Origin: Hymenobacter nitidus
GTDB taxonomy: Bacteria; Bacteroidota; Bacteroidia; Cytophagales; Hymenobacteraceae
DNA length: 64,000 nucleotides
Reading direction: 5' to 3'
Assembly: GCF_020447315.1 (NCBI RefSeq)
Contig: NZ_JAJADQ010000006.1
Location: forward strand, 248,001 to 312,000
Part shown: positions 42,245 to 51,700 of the stretch, piece by piece
Layout of the letters: every line of letters starts with the position of its first letter
Numbering within the stretch: the stretch's first letter is position 1
Notes under the pieces: generated by a model
Told to the model about the DNA's origin: nothing
Seen by the model: the letters and a program-made list of their open reading frames with translations, nothing else
Databases searched by the model: none
Translations under genes and position numbers: made by a program

Positions 42245-42620
42245 GCCCACCAACGACAGCCTGCTGCGGCGGCGCATCGCCAGCTTCGGGCACGCCTTCC
42301 GGGGCGTGGTTTCGGCTTTACGCTCGGAAGTGCACCTGCGCTTTCATGCCTTGGCGACAGTTATTGTTATCGGCCTGGGCTTCTATTTTGACATTTCCGG
42401 CTTGGAATGGGCGCTGGTGGCTTTGGCCGTGGGCACGGTATGGTCGGCGGAACTGGTGAATACGGCCGTGGAAGCGGTAGTAGACCTGGTATCGCCGGAC
42501 TATCATCCGCTGGCGGGCAAGGCCAAGGACGTGGCGGCCGGGGCAGTATTGGTAGCTGCGTTTGCGGCGCTGGCCGTGGGGCTGCTCGTATTCGGGCCCC
42601 GCGTGTGGGCCCTGGTATAA
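42237..42620 (+). CDS. dgkA: Diacylglycerol/undecaprenol kinase
   Basis: 127 residues from a GTG start inside the previous gene. The DgkA-family layout is seen: an N-terminal amphipathic part with FGHAFRGVVSALRSEVHLRFHA, a first membrane helix, the catalytic block WSAELVNTAVEAVVDLVSPDYHPLAGKAKDVAAGAVLVAA (Glu, Asn and the Lys-Asp pair), and a last helix. In Gram-negatives it recycles diacylglycerol; in other bacteria it phosphorylates undecaprenol. Which applies is not determined. Confidence 0.9.
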   Translation: MAEPTNDSLLRRRIASFGHAFRGVVSALRSEVHLRFHALATVIVIGLGFYFDISGLEWALVALAVGTVWSAELVNTAVEAVVDLVSPDYHPLAGKAKDVAAGAVLVAAFAALAVGLLVFGPRVWALV

Positions 42621-42695
42621 GCTACAAGAGCCGGATTTCAGTTGCTATGGCCATCTGCCTTAGCACGACGGCCAGCCTTGCTATATATTATAAAC

Positions 42696-42703
42696 TATAT
42701 TTG
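42696..42703 (+). promoter_or_regulatory. Possible -7 element upstream of the LVIVD gene
   Basis: TATATTTG matches TAnnTTTG in an AT-rich patch (42680-42705). A TTG 15 nt upstream is closer than usual. The 312-bp gap 42621-42932 shows no gene. Confidence 0.3.
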
Positions 42704-42932
42704 ATCCGGGAGCCCAGAGCGGCTACTGCCTTTTTGTGGGCCGCAACCGGACGTTGATGCCGGGTGAAGAGCACGTGGGAATGCTTACCTGGGCAAGAAA
42801 CAGCTGCGGCTACCCAGGCCCGGGAATTCAGGCGGCGCCGTTGGGCTGCGAGTATCCCGTGCATCCTGCCCGTACTATTCCGCCTGCCCTTACTGCTGCC
42901 AGGAAGGCTATTTCCACGCTTTGAATAAGTGC

Positions 42933-44858
42933 ATGCATAGATTTCTCCTGCTGGGCAGCTGGCTGCTGGCTCTCACGGGGGCCGCCCAGTCGCGCCCCAA
43001 AAAAGAGGTAGCCGGACTAGCATTGCGCGGGGTGCTACCGACCACAGTTGACCCGCGGCATATGGCCGTGCACGGCACTACGGCCTACGCCGTCGACTGG
43101 AACAAAACCCTGCACCTGTTCAATATCAGCACGCCCGCCAAGCCCCGTTTGCTGGGCCAGGCTACCACCAATGGCTATGCCAGCCGCGTAGTGGCCACGG
43201 CAACTACTGCGCTGGTCATTACTTCCGAGCCTGATGCAATAGAGGTATTTGATGTACGCTGCCCCGCGGCCCCGCGGCGCCTGGGCAGCTTCCCGACTGC
43301 CGCCGAAGCCGTGGATGTGCTGCTAATAGGGACCACGGCTTACGTGGCTATCCGGGACGACTCCGTGGTGCGGGTAGTGGACATACGTAACCCCGCGGCG
43401 CCCCGGGAGCTGACGCGCTTGCGGACCGCCGGAAACTCTCCGCGCCTGGCGGCGGGGCGGGCCACGCTGGCCATTACCAGCCAATCGGCCGACCTGCTGC
43501 AGCTCTACGATATTACGGAGCCCGTGCGCCCCCGCCTGCGGGGCAGCATCGCCACGGGCCTGTACCCGGCAGCCGTAGTGGTGCAGGGCACAGTGGCGGC
43601 CGTCACTTTCGAGCGGGACAATATTCTGCAGCTATTTGATATTCAGAATGCGGCAGTTCCCCGGCTGCTTAGCAGCACCGATATTCCCTGGTCGATGCGG
43701 GGCCTGAGCATGAGTGACAGCCTGGCCTACGTATGGTATAATGACGAAGTGCGGGCCTTTGAGGTACGCAATCCGCGGCAGCCCCGGGCTCTGGGCTGGC
43801 AGGCAATACCTTCTTTGAAGGCCGTTGTAGGCCATAAGAACTTGCTGCTTACCATGGCTGCCGAGCTGGACAGGGGCCCCCTGCAGGTGTGGGGCCCCAG
43901 TGCCCAGCCCGGCCCTGAATGGCAGGCCGCACCTGCGCCCCCACCGGTGCCGCCCGAGCAGCGGGGCAGCATCCGGACCAGCGCCGGGGCAACGAGCGTG
44001 GCCGTGCAGGGCGCGGTAGCCTACGTTACCAACAGCAGCAACCGCCTTCAGCTCTTCGACGTGCACGACCCGGCGGCTCCGGTCCTGCTGGGCTCCGCAG
44101 CTACCGGCCACGGCACTAGCATGGTGAAAGTAGTCGGTCCTATTGCCTACGTAGCCAATTATAACGGCAGTACCCTGGAGCTTTTCGATGTGCAGAACCC
44201 TGCTCATCCGGTGCGCCGCGGTCAGATTGCGACGGAGCCCAAACCTGCCTGCGTGGCCATAGAGGCCGGCCGGGCTTATACCGTGAGCAGCACATATGCC
44301 CAGCTGCAGATCTTCGATGTGCACCAGCCCGCCAAACCCCGCCTGCTCGGCAGCAGCCCAACGGATGCCTCGCCTTCGGGAGTTGCCGTAGCGGGCAATT
44401 ACGCCTATGTAGCCGCTACCGATGCCCAGACCCTGCAGGTATTCGAGGTGGCTAACCCCGCCAAACCGCGGCTGGTAGGCACTATAGCGACGGGGCGCAT
44501 GCCACTGAGTGTGGAAGTAGCCGCCGGCCGGGCTTACGTCAGCTGCGCGGGGAGTAGCGAGGTGCAGATTATTGACGTGCAGGACCCCGCAGCCCCGCAC
44601 CTGCTGGGGCGGGCTGCCACCCAGGATTCGCCCGGCATGCTGGCCGTGCAGGGCAATAGTCTGTACGTGGCTAACATTCGGGAAGGCACGGTACAGGTCT
44701 TCGACGTGGGCAACCCGGCCGCGCCGCGCCTGTTGACGTCGGTGCCCACGGGCCCAGCTCCGCTGGGCCTGGCCGTAAGCGGGGGCCTGGGCTACGTCAC
44801 CAGTGAAGAGCGCAGTGTGCTGCTGTTGCTAACGCTGCCCACGGCTCCGGCCCGCTAG
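42933..44858 (+). CDS. Secreted LVIVD-repeat beta-propeller protein
   Basis: 641 residues from the ATG at 42933 (MHRFLLLGSWLLALTGAAQS, signal peptide). The mature protein is almost entirely ~45-residue repeats with the pattern L-x-L/V-FDV-x2-PAxPRLLG-x3-TG-x4-VAV-x-G-x-xAYV, about twelve to fourteen of them, with a Pro-rich break near residue 330 (PAPPPVPPEQRGS). Such LVIVD repeats form beta propellers at the cell surface. The absence of a CTD or lipobox suggests periplasmic or outer-membrane-associated location. The break may separate two propellers. Confidence 0.85.
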   Translation: MHRFLLLGSWLLALTGAAQSRPKKEVAGLALRGVLPTTVDPRHMAVHGTTAYAVDWNKTLHLFNISTPAKPRLLGQATTNGYASRVVATATTALVITSEPDAIEVFDVRCPAAPRRLGSFPTAAEAVDVLLIGTTAYVAIRDDSVVRVVDIRNPAAPRELTRLRTAGNSPRLAAGRATLAITSQSADLLQLYDITEPVRPRLRGSIATGLYPAAVVVQGTVAAVTFERDNILQLFDIQNAAVPRLLSSTDIPWSMRGLSMSDSLAYVWYNDEVRAFEVRNPRQPRALGWQAIPSLKAVVGHKNLLLTMAAELDRGPLQVWGPSAQPGPEWQAAPAPPPVPPEQRGSIRTSAGATSVAVQGAVAYVTNSSNRLQLFDVHDPAAPVLLGSAATGHGTSMVKVVGPIAYVANYNGSTLELFDVQNPAHPVRRGQIATEPKPACVAIEAGRAYTVSSTYAQLQIFDVHQPAKPRLLGSSPTDASPSGVAVAGNYAYVAATDAQTLQVFEVANPAKPRLVGTIATGRMPLSVEVAAGRAYVSCAGSSEVQIIDVQDPAAPHLLGRAATQDSPGMLAVQGNSLYVANIREGTVQVFDVGNPAAPRLLTSVPTGPAPLGLAVSGGLGYVTSEERSVLLLLTLPTAPAR

Positions 44859-45046
44859 TTCGTCTGGGAGCAGTTCATGTCTGGCAGCGCATCAGGCGGC
44901 TGGTAAACGAGCTGAGGCGGATAAGCACGACCGGAATGTGCTGGCCCTGAACAATGGCTCGGCAACTGCGTAACGCAAGTTTATCTGCATCTTTGCCGCA
45001 ATACTGCTTTGTAGCAGGAGCGGATTATTGCTAACCGCCCGATCGT

Positions 45047-45514
45047 ATGCGTCTTCCTCTGCTTCTGGTCACCTCCGTGACTGTCTTATGCTCTGCCCTG
45101 GCCTGCAACCGCGGCGTAACCGTGACCACGCCCACCGACCCGCCCGTGAGCGGCAGCGTGAACGGCAACGACACTCCCAACCCCACCAGCACCAACACCA
45201 CCGACCTGCGCCCGGCCCGGGCCACCGCCTTCGACACCACTTCGCGCCCAGCCTGGCTGGAGTCCCGCATTCAGAACCACCTGGCCGAGCCCAAGCAGAA
45301 CCCACCCGTGCAGGTTTCGCGCTACCGGTATAAGGGTCAGGTTGTGTACTACGAAACTGTGGGCTGCTGTGACCAGTTTTCCAACCTCTACGACGCCAAG
45401 GGCAAGGTTATCTGCCATCCGGAAGGAGGCCTGACCGGCCGCGGCGACGGCCAATGCCCCGACTTTGACAAAAACAAAACCGGCGAAATGCTGGTTTGGC
45501 GAGACCCCCGGTAG
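45047..45514 (+). CDS. Lipoprotein of the DUF6970 type
   Basis: 155 residues with the lipobox ALAC (Cys20). After a Thr/Pro/Asn-rich linker, the core YRYKGQVVYYETVGCCDQFSNLYDAKGKVICHPEGGLTGRGDGQCPDF carries the four-cysteine pattern (CC...C...C) known from DUF6970. The cysteines may form two disulfides. Function unknown. Confidence 0.78.
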   Translation: MRLPLLLVTSVTVLCSALACNRGVTVTTPTDPPVSGSVNGNDTPNPTSTNTTDLRPARATAFDTTSRPAWLESRIQNHLAEPKQNPPVQVSRYRYKGQVVYYETVGCCDQFSNLYDAKGKVICHPEGGLTGRGDGQCPDFDKNKTGEMLVWRDPR

Positions 45515-45573
45515 GCACCTGTCCCGGTGGGCGTCCCCGCTTTCATCCGCCTTTGCATTCACCTTTTACCATT

Positions 45574-46071
45574 ATGATTAACACCAACGAAAAGCTGGGG
45601 GCCTACAACGTGTGGGCGAACGACACCCTGCTGCGCCACCTCGACGGCCTGGTAGCCGCGGGCCAGGAAATTCCGGCCGTGTGCCTGCGCCTGTTCAGCC
45701 ACGTGCTCAATGCTCAGGCCATCTGGATTGCCCGCCTCACCGGCACCAAAAGCCCGGTAAAAGTGTGGCAGGAGCACGATCTGGCCGGCTTGCACCAGCT
45801 GCACCAGCAAACATCCGGGCACCTGCACGAGCTGATTCGTACGGCGGATGAGGCCGAGCTGAGCCGCCAGATTTCCTACACCAACTCCGTGGGCGACTCC
45901 TACACCAGTCAAGTGTCCGATATTTTCACCCACGTGCCAGTGCATGCCAACTACCACCGCGCCCAGGTCGCAACCCGCCTGCGGGAAAATGGTCTGGAGC
46001 CCATCAACACCGACTTTATCACCTACTGCCGCGAGCTGTCGGCAGCCGGGGTGCCGCAGGTAAGCCTGTAG
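45574..46071 (+). CDS. DinB-family protein
   Basis: 165 residues from the ATG at 45574. The four-helix DinB fold is recognisable: LGAYNVWANDTLLRHLDGL, FSHVLNAQAIWIARLTG (first His ligand), TSQVSDIFTHVPVHANYHRAQV (HxxxH pair) and a C-terminal FITYCRE. DinB-like enzymes are metal-dependent thiol transferases or stress proteins. The three histidine positions of the metal site look intact. It has its own terminator. Confidence 0.88.
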   Translation: MINTNEKLGAYNVWANDTLLRHLDGLVAAGQEIPAVCLRLFSHVLNAQAIWIARLTGTKSPVKVWQEHDLAGLHQLHQQTSGHLHELIRTADEAELSRQISYTNSVGDSYTSQVSDIFTHVPVHANYHRAQVATRLRENGLEPINTDFITYCRELSAAGVPQVSL

Positions 46072-46094
46072 GCAACCGGCAGACGGTACTGTAT

Positions 46095-46122
46095 AGCCCT
46101 TTGGTAGCCAAACCAAAGGGCT
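46095..46122 (+). terminator. Terminator of the DinB-family gene
   Basis: A perfect 11-bp stem, AGCCCTTTGGT / ACCAAAGGGCT, with a 6-nt loop and a TTTTT tail, 24 nt after the stop codon. Confidence 0.88.
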
Positions 46123-46171
46123 TTTTGCTGGTTATACGTCACTCTCTCTTCCTTCCCCCGACTTCTTTCTT

Positions 46172-46777
46172 ATGGCTACTCCCGTAGTAAGCGCTGAGCG
46201 CCTGGCCGCCAGCTACACCTATTCCAGCTACCGCCAGCTGATTGACGCGCTGCAGGCCGAGGGCAAAACCACCGGCCCCCAGCAGTCGGAGCTGCTGACC
46301 AACTACACCCGCCTGAACGTGCAGCGCATGAGCCGCCTCGACAAAACGGTGCAGCTGCTGCCCGAACTGCGCGAGACCCTGGCCCAGGTGCGCAAGCCCT
46401 ACGCCTGGCTGATTATCACGGAAGGCTGGTGCGGCGACGCGGCCCAGATTGTACCCGTGCTGGAAGCCGTAGCGCAGGCCTCGGGCGGCACCATCACCAC
46501 GCACTACTTCCTGCGCGACGAAAACCTGGATTTGATGGATCAGTACCTCACGGCCGGGGGCCGCTCCATTCCCAAGCTCGTGGTGCTCGATGCCGCGACG
46601 CGCACGGAAGTAACTAGCTGGGGCCCTCGCCCCGCTACGGCCCAGCAGATGTTTCTGGATCTGAAAGCTCAGAACTTACCGTTTGAGGAGTTCTCGACTC
46701 AGCTGCACGGCTGGTATGCCAAAGACAAAACCCAGAGCACCCAGCAGGAGCTGACCGACTTGCTGAAGAGCCTGTAG
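46172..46777 (+). CDS. Thioredoxin-like protein (Thioredoxin_9 type) with a single active-site Cys
   Basis: 201 residues. After a ~75-residue helical part (NYTRLNVQRMSRLDKTVQLLPELRETL) comes a thioredoxin core with WLIITEGWCGDAAQIVPVLEAVA. The usual CxxC is CGDA here, so the second Cys is missing. GRSIPKLVVLDA supplies the cis-Pro loop. The family is frequent in Bacteroidota; with one Cys it cannot work as a standard dithiol oxidoreductase and may bind a partner or use glutathione-like thiols. Confidence 0.85.
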   Translation: MATPVVSAERLAASYTYSSYRQLIDALQAEGKTTGPQQSELLTNYTRLNVQRMSRLDKTVQLLPELRETLAQVRKPYAWLIITEGWCGDAAQIVPVLEAVAQASGGTITTHYFLRDENLDLMDQYLTAGGRSIPKLVVLDAATRTEVTSWGPRPATAQQMFLDLKAQNLPFEEFSTQLHGWYAKDKTQSTQQELTDLLKSL

Positions 46778-46793
46778 AAACTGCTTTTACCAA

Positions 46794-46831
46794 CAGAAAG
46801 CCCCTCACCAATGAAGATGAGGGGCTTTCTG
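46794..46831. terminator. Bidirectional terminator between the thioredoxin-like and DUF4382 genes
   Basis: A perfect 14-bp stem, CAGAAAGCCCCTCA / TGAGGGGCTTTCTG, with a 10-nt loop, between convergent genes. Confidence 0.85.
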
Positions 46832-46856
46832 CGTTTTACGTCTGGTAGCGGATACC

Positions 46857-47465
46857 TTAGCGCTGGGTACGGGCTTCCGTTTCGCCACCACCACCGTTGC
46901 CGGTGCTGGTCTGGGCTACGTAGCCTTCCAGCACGGGCTTCAGGCCATAAGTACCGTTGCCTTTAGCCACTACCTGCCAATTGGGGTCGATACCAACCAG
47001 CACGGCGTACTGCAGGCCTCCGCCCACGCGGGCATTTACTTTCACTTTCAAACCGGAAGTGGAGCCGCTGGGCGTATCCAGCGCTACTACGCGGCCATTG
47101 CTGAGGGTAATGGTATTGTTGGCGCCCAAAACCAGCCGCACTTGCTTAACGGTGCCGGCCTGGAAGCCCGAGGTCGTAAACAAAGGCGAAGCAAGCGTAG
47201 CGGAGTTCAGCAGGTTGCGCACGCCGGGCTGCACATCCGTCAAGGTAGTCCAGCTGAGGGTGCGCTCATCGGCATCCTGGCTAACTTCGATCCGCTGAAT
47301 GTCAACGCTGACGGCCTGGTAGGCGCCCGCAGACTCTTTTTCTTTCTTAGCATCCTGCGCAGTAGTCTGGGCGGCGGGGGCTGCTACATCCTTTAAAGCG
47401 TCTTCGCAGCTGGTCAGGAAAACGGCGGCCGTGAGCAGGCCCGAGCAAAGTAGGTGAGTCTTCAT
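46857..47465 (-). CDS. DUF4382 lipoprotein
   Basis: 202 residues with the lipobox LTSC (Cys20). DUF4382 signatures are AYQAVSVDIQRIEV, KQVRLVLGANNTITLSNGRVVALDTPSGSTSGLKVKVNARV and GLKPVLEGYV. A short linker after the lipobox is Lys/Glu-rich. The second DUF4382 gene at 47760 has the same core (EIRLILGPNNTVTT, LKTPSGQTSGVKL). The two are adjacent on the same strand but probably separate transcripts. Confidence 0.85.
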   Translation of the reverse strand: MKTHLLCSGLLTAAVFLTSCEDALKDVAAPAAQTTAQDAKKEKESAGAYQAVSVDIQRIEVSQDADERTLSWTTLTDVQPGVRNLLNSATLASPLFTTSGFQAGTVKQVRLVLGANNTITLSNGRVVALDTPSGSTSGLKVKVNARVGGGLQYAVLVGIDPNWQVVAKGNGTYGLKPVLEGYVAQTSTGNGGGGETEARTQR

Positions 47466-47506
47466 ACAAACGGTGGTAGAGTGAGACAGATAATAGTTTG
47501 GCGTCC

Positions 47507-47514
47507 CAAACCTA
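47507..47514 (-). promoter_or_regulatory. Possible -7 element of the DUF4382 gene at 46857
   Basis: TAGGTTTG matches TAnnTTTG, 41 nt before the ATG. The rest of the 294-bp gap (47466-47759) is AT-rich, with a TTCCCA-ATC-TGGGAA palindrome at 47616-47630 and one TTATCCACA site at 47647-47655, likely by chance. Confidence 0.4.
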
Positions 47515-47711
47515 GAAAATTACGCTGGATATTCAGGCATAGGAGGAGGTAAATATTTCCTGTATTGCATTGTTTATTAGTTATATAACATTGACAAGAA
47601 TAAAACATGCAACTATTCCCAATCTGGGAAATATTATGACCCTCAGTTATCCACACTATGCCTTTCACCGGATTCCATTGAGCAGCCAAAACGCAAAAGT
47701 AGAGGGCACAA

Positions 47712-47737
47712 AAAAGCCCGGCAGCTGCCGGGCTTTT
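47712..47737 (-). terminator. Terminator of the DUF4382 gene at 47760
   Basis: A perfect 26-bp palindrome, AAAAGCCCGGCAG / CTGCCGGGCTTTT, 22 nt past the stop codon. Confidence 0.85.
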
Positions 47738-47759
47738 CAGGCTTGGTTGCCAGTACTGC

Positions 47760-48605
47760 TTACTGGAGCTTCACTGTCGGCACGCTGGTAGCCTGGTTAT
47801 TTACCACCACAATACCCGTAGCGGTAGCCGTGCGATAAGCCTGCTGATTAGCCGGGGCAGTAGCCGTGGGAAAGAACTCGACGCGGTAGGTGCCGGAAGG
47901 AATGCCCTGGAACCGGTAGGCGCCGCTGGCATCGGCGGCCGTGCTGAATGTATCAGCCGGGGTGATGGACGAGCGGATAGCCAGAATCTGGGGCAACGCG
48001 GCGGCCGGCGTTACGGTGCCATAGATGCCGCCCGCAATTTCCTGAGCTACCAGGCGAATCACCGGCTTCAGCAGAAACCGCTCCTTTTTATCGTTACCGG
48101 GCTTCCAGTTGCCGCGCTCCACAATGGATTTGGCCACGTCGAAGTCGAGCAGCAATTGGAAGGTTTCGCCTTGGCGAAGTGTGGCTTTGTCCAACTTCAG
48201 TTTCACGCCAGAAGTCTGACCGCTGGGCGTTTTCAGCGTGTACACTTCCCCGTCGCGGGTAGTCACGGTGTTGTTGGGGCCCAGAATCAGGCGAATTTCC
48301 TTCAGGTCGCCGGGCGCGAAATCGGTGCTGACCAGCAAGGCCGAGCGGCCGTTCACGTACTCCAGCACATTGAGGGCCTGGGGCGTGAAGGGCAGCAACT
48401 GCCAGCCATTCGGGTCGTTTTCCTCTTTCAGGTGCACCTCTATCTTCTGCACATCCAGGCTGACGCGGTTGAAGTCGCCGGGCGCGTCCATCAGGCGTAC
48501 TTCCAGCTTAGAGGTGTTTTGGGCGTCCGACTCGTTGTCTTTCGAGCAGCCAGCCAGGGTGATGCCCGCTAGCAAAGCCAGGGAGAAGAGGGGTTTAAAC
48601 GTCAT
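47760..48605 (-). CDS. DUF4382 lipoprotein with a C-terminal carboxypeptidase-regulatory-like domain
   Basis: 281 residues from the ATG at 48605. Lipobox LAGC (Cys20). Residues ~33-185 are DUF4382 (KLEVRLMDAPGDFNRVSLDVQKIEVHL, GDLKEIRLILGPNNTVTTRDGEVYTLKTPSGQTSGVKLKL). Residues ~200-281 form a carboxypeptidase-regulatory-like domain (GIYGTVTPAAALPQILAI, DASGAYRFQGIPSGTYRVEFFPT). It follows the AsmA gene on the same strand across a hairpin. Confidence 0.85.
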   Translation of the reverse strand: MTFKPLFSLALLAGITLAGCSKDNESDAQNTSKLEVRLMDAPGDFNRVSLDVQKIEVHLKEENDPNGWQLLPFTPQALNVLEYVNGRSALLVSTDFAPGDLKEIRLILGPNNTVTTRDGEVYTLKTPSGQTSGVKLKLDKATLRQGETFQLLLDFDVAKSIVERGNWKPGNDKKERFLLKPVIRLVAQEIAGGIYGTVTPAAALPQILAIRSSITPADTFSTAADASGAYRFQGIPSGTYRVEFFPTATAPANQQAYRTATATGIVVVNNQATSVPTVKLQ

Positions 48606-48633
48606 ACGGCAGAGTGGGAAGGGTGGAAAATGA

Positions 48634-48672
48634 AAACGCAGAAGCCTTGACGAATGCAAGACTTCTGCGTTT
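48634..48672 (-). terminator. Terminator of the AsmA-like gene
   Basis: A perfect 11-bp stem, AAACGCAGAAG / CTTCTGCGTTT, with extra pairing (CTT / AAG) at the base of the loop, 49 nt past the stop codon. Confidence 0.7.
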
Positions 48673-48720
48673 CAGACAATAATCGGTCCTGTTTTTCCGG
48701 CTACTCTTCCCGGCTATCTT

Positions 48721-51700
48721 CTACTCTCCCGCTTTTGTGCTATCAGCTGGCGTGGGCTCGGGGGCTTTGGCGGCGGGCTTCTTCGGCTTGCCAAACAGGT
48801 TGCCCAGCGTCTGGGTAGCCTGACTTTTCAGCTTGGCCTGGGCTTCAAGACGCTTTTTCTCGATTTCCAACCGGGCTTTTTCCTCTAGTTCGGCCCGCTT
48901 GCGGTCCAGCTCCTTGCGGGCACTGTCCTGGGCTACCTGCGTATTGGCGGCCAGCTTAAGCTTGGCATCGTTCACCTTGCTTTGCACCACGCTTTGCACC
49001 AGGCTCTTGGCCACGTCCTTGGCCTGACTTTTCACGCCCCCGGTGGTCAGGGCTACCTGCGGCGACGTAACGGTACCGCCGATTTTGAGGCCCAGCGTCA
49101 CGCGCTCCGTGCCTTTGATGTCCTGCACGCCGGTGAGCTGAGTGAGCTTGGCATTCAAAGCGTTACCTACTTTGCCGGTCGGCACGTCGAGGGCCATGAC
49201 GTACTCCAGGGCGCCACCGATATTGGACGAGCCACCCAGCGTACTCTTAATCTGGCCCACATTGAAGTCGAAAGGCTTCACGATGAAGTTGCCGTTGATC
49301 AGTTCGGCGGCCACATCCTTGTTGTTTACAGCAAAGCTTTTCAGCTCCTGCAGCTGGGTCAGGGAGCTGATTTTGCTCAGTACCGGCGAGGCTCCCACGG
49401 CGGCCCGCACTACCTCAAACAGGCCCTTGCCCGTGAGCGTGCTGTAGACCGGCATCATGTCCTGGCCCATCTCGCCGCTCACGCTGAAGTTCGTGGAGAA
49501 AATGCCCTCTACCTGCGAGGCCAGCGGCACGAGTTTCTTCACCGAGTTGAAGGCCGTGAAGGCATTCTGGAAGTCGAGGTTCTTAATGTTGAGGCCCAGG
49601 TTGAACTTGGGGTGGGCCAAATCTTTGCTGGTGTAGCTGCCGGTGGTAGCGAAGTTGCCGCCCAGGGTATTGAAGGTCAGCCCGTTCATGTTCACAGCTT
49701 GGTCGCGCACAACCAGCGCGCCCTTCATGTTGTCGAGCTTCAGGTTGTCGTACACCACCTGGCCCACGTTGGCATTCAGCGTCAGGTCGAAGAACTGCGG
49801 GATTTCCAGCACGCCGTCGGCCTTGGTGGCGGTGGCCGGCGCTTTGGCGGCCGTGGTGGCACCGGCGCTGGGCTGGCCGCTCACGTTGTCCACCATCCAC
49901 TCGTTCACATTAAAGCGGCGCGAATCCACGTTCAGGGTGCCGCGCAGGCTCTGGCCGGGCGTAAACAGATAGCCCATGTAGTTCGAAATCGTGCCCGAGG
50001 CAGCAATGTCGGACGAGCCCACGAAGCCTGTCATATCGCGCAGCACAATCTGGTCGTTGTTGAACGTAGCCGTGGCTTTGGTCACCTTCACGCCCTGGGG
50101 CAGGTCCTTGCTCTTATAGGTCACATTCTGGGCATTCACGGTGCCCGAGGCCACCACGCTCTGGTAGCGGCCGGCTTCGATGTCGGCCATCTTGCCTTTG
50201 GCGGCCACGTTGCCGTTCAGGCGGCCCGTCACGGTCATGCCTTCGAGCGGGAAAATCTTGGTGAGCTTGGTCAGATCCACCACCCCTTTAATGTCAGCGT
50301 CGAAGATGGGCTTGTCGATGTTCTGGGCCGCCACGCGGCCTTCCAGCGGCTCACCGTCCAGCAGCATCCGGAAGCGGGGAATGTCGATGCGGGTGTCGTT
50401 GACCTGGCCGGTGCTGTTCAGCACGGTGCCGTTCAGCGTCAGATTTTCGATGGGGGCCGGAAACTGCTTGCTCTTCACGTAGCCGTTGGTCAGGTTCATC
50501 TTGGCATTCACCACCGGCATCTGGGTTTTGGAATAGGTGCCCTTGCCGGTAGCATCCACGAAGAGCTGCCCACGCAATACGAGGTCCTGCACGGGATACA
50601 CCTTCATCATTTCGGCCAGATCCACGTTGGCTTTCACGCGGCCGTCAATCTTCATCGGCTCCAGCCCGTCAACAATGACGTTGCCCTCCACCGGGTTTTT
50701 GCCCAGGTCCAGGTGAAACTGCTTCACATTGACTTTCACGTTGTTGGTGAAGCCCGAGGGGTTGTCCACGTTCATATCCACATTGATGTTGCGGGCCGCC
50801 TGGGGCAGCTGCGGGTAGTGGAACATGCCGTTCTTGATCTGCAGATTCACGCCGTAGCCGGGCATCTTCACCTCGTTCTGCACGCCCTTGAAGTAGCCGT
50901 CGAAGGCCACTTTGCCACCGGCTTCCACGTCTTTGAACTGCTCGGTGTAGACGCCTGGCACCAAGCTCAGAATGTTCTTGAAGTCGGTTTCAAGGGCCTT
51001 AAACGTCAGGTCGTAGGTGATGTCCGTGGCATTGGGCAGGCCGATGCTGCCCTGGAACGACGCCGGAAAGTCGTTGAGCTGCACCTTGTTGTCTTTGAAG
51101 GTGAACAGCATTTTGCCCAGGTCCATAGCCATGGTCACATCGGCCGTCAGCTTCTTCTTCGAGATATACTCGGTGCCGGCGTAGGTCATCGAGAGCTGGT
51201 CGGCCGTGGTCTGGCTCACCATGTCGAAGATGTTGCGGGTGAAGTCGCCCGAGCCGGAGTGGTTCAGCCCGCGCATTTCCATGCTGAAGGGAATGGTGCG
51301 GTCCTCGTAGCGCAGGTGGCCGTTGTTCACTTTCCAGCCTTTGATGGCCAGGCTTACCTGGCTGGTATCCTGGCCCTGGGCCGCCGCGGCCGAATCCGAA
51401 ATCATAATGTCCCAGTTGGCCCGCCCGCTTTTCAGTACTCTGGCGCTGATGTCGGGTTGGTCAAGCTCAATGGATTTAATCTTAATTTGCTCGCCCCGCA
51501 CCACGCTCATCAAATCCATCCCGACCCGGAACGAGGGCAGGTAGGCCAGCGTGTCGCGGGCAAACGAGTCTTTACCAATCACGCGCAGTTGGTCGATGCT
51601 CAGGGCCAGGTCAGGGAAAGTACTGAACAGGCTCAGGCTTACATTGCCCGGGTCGTACTCCACCTTGGCATTCACGCGCTGGGCCAGCTGCTGGTCGAGG

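Noticed and set aside
47647-47655. An isolated TTATCCACA site
   Set aside because: A single site in an AT-rich gap is expected by chance, and nothing nearby suggests DnaA control.
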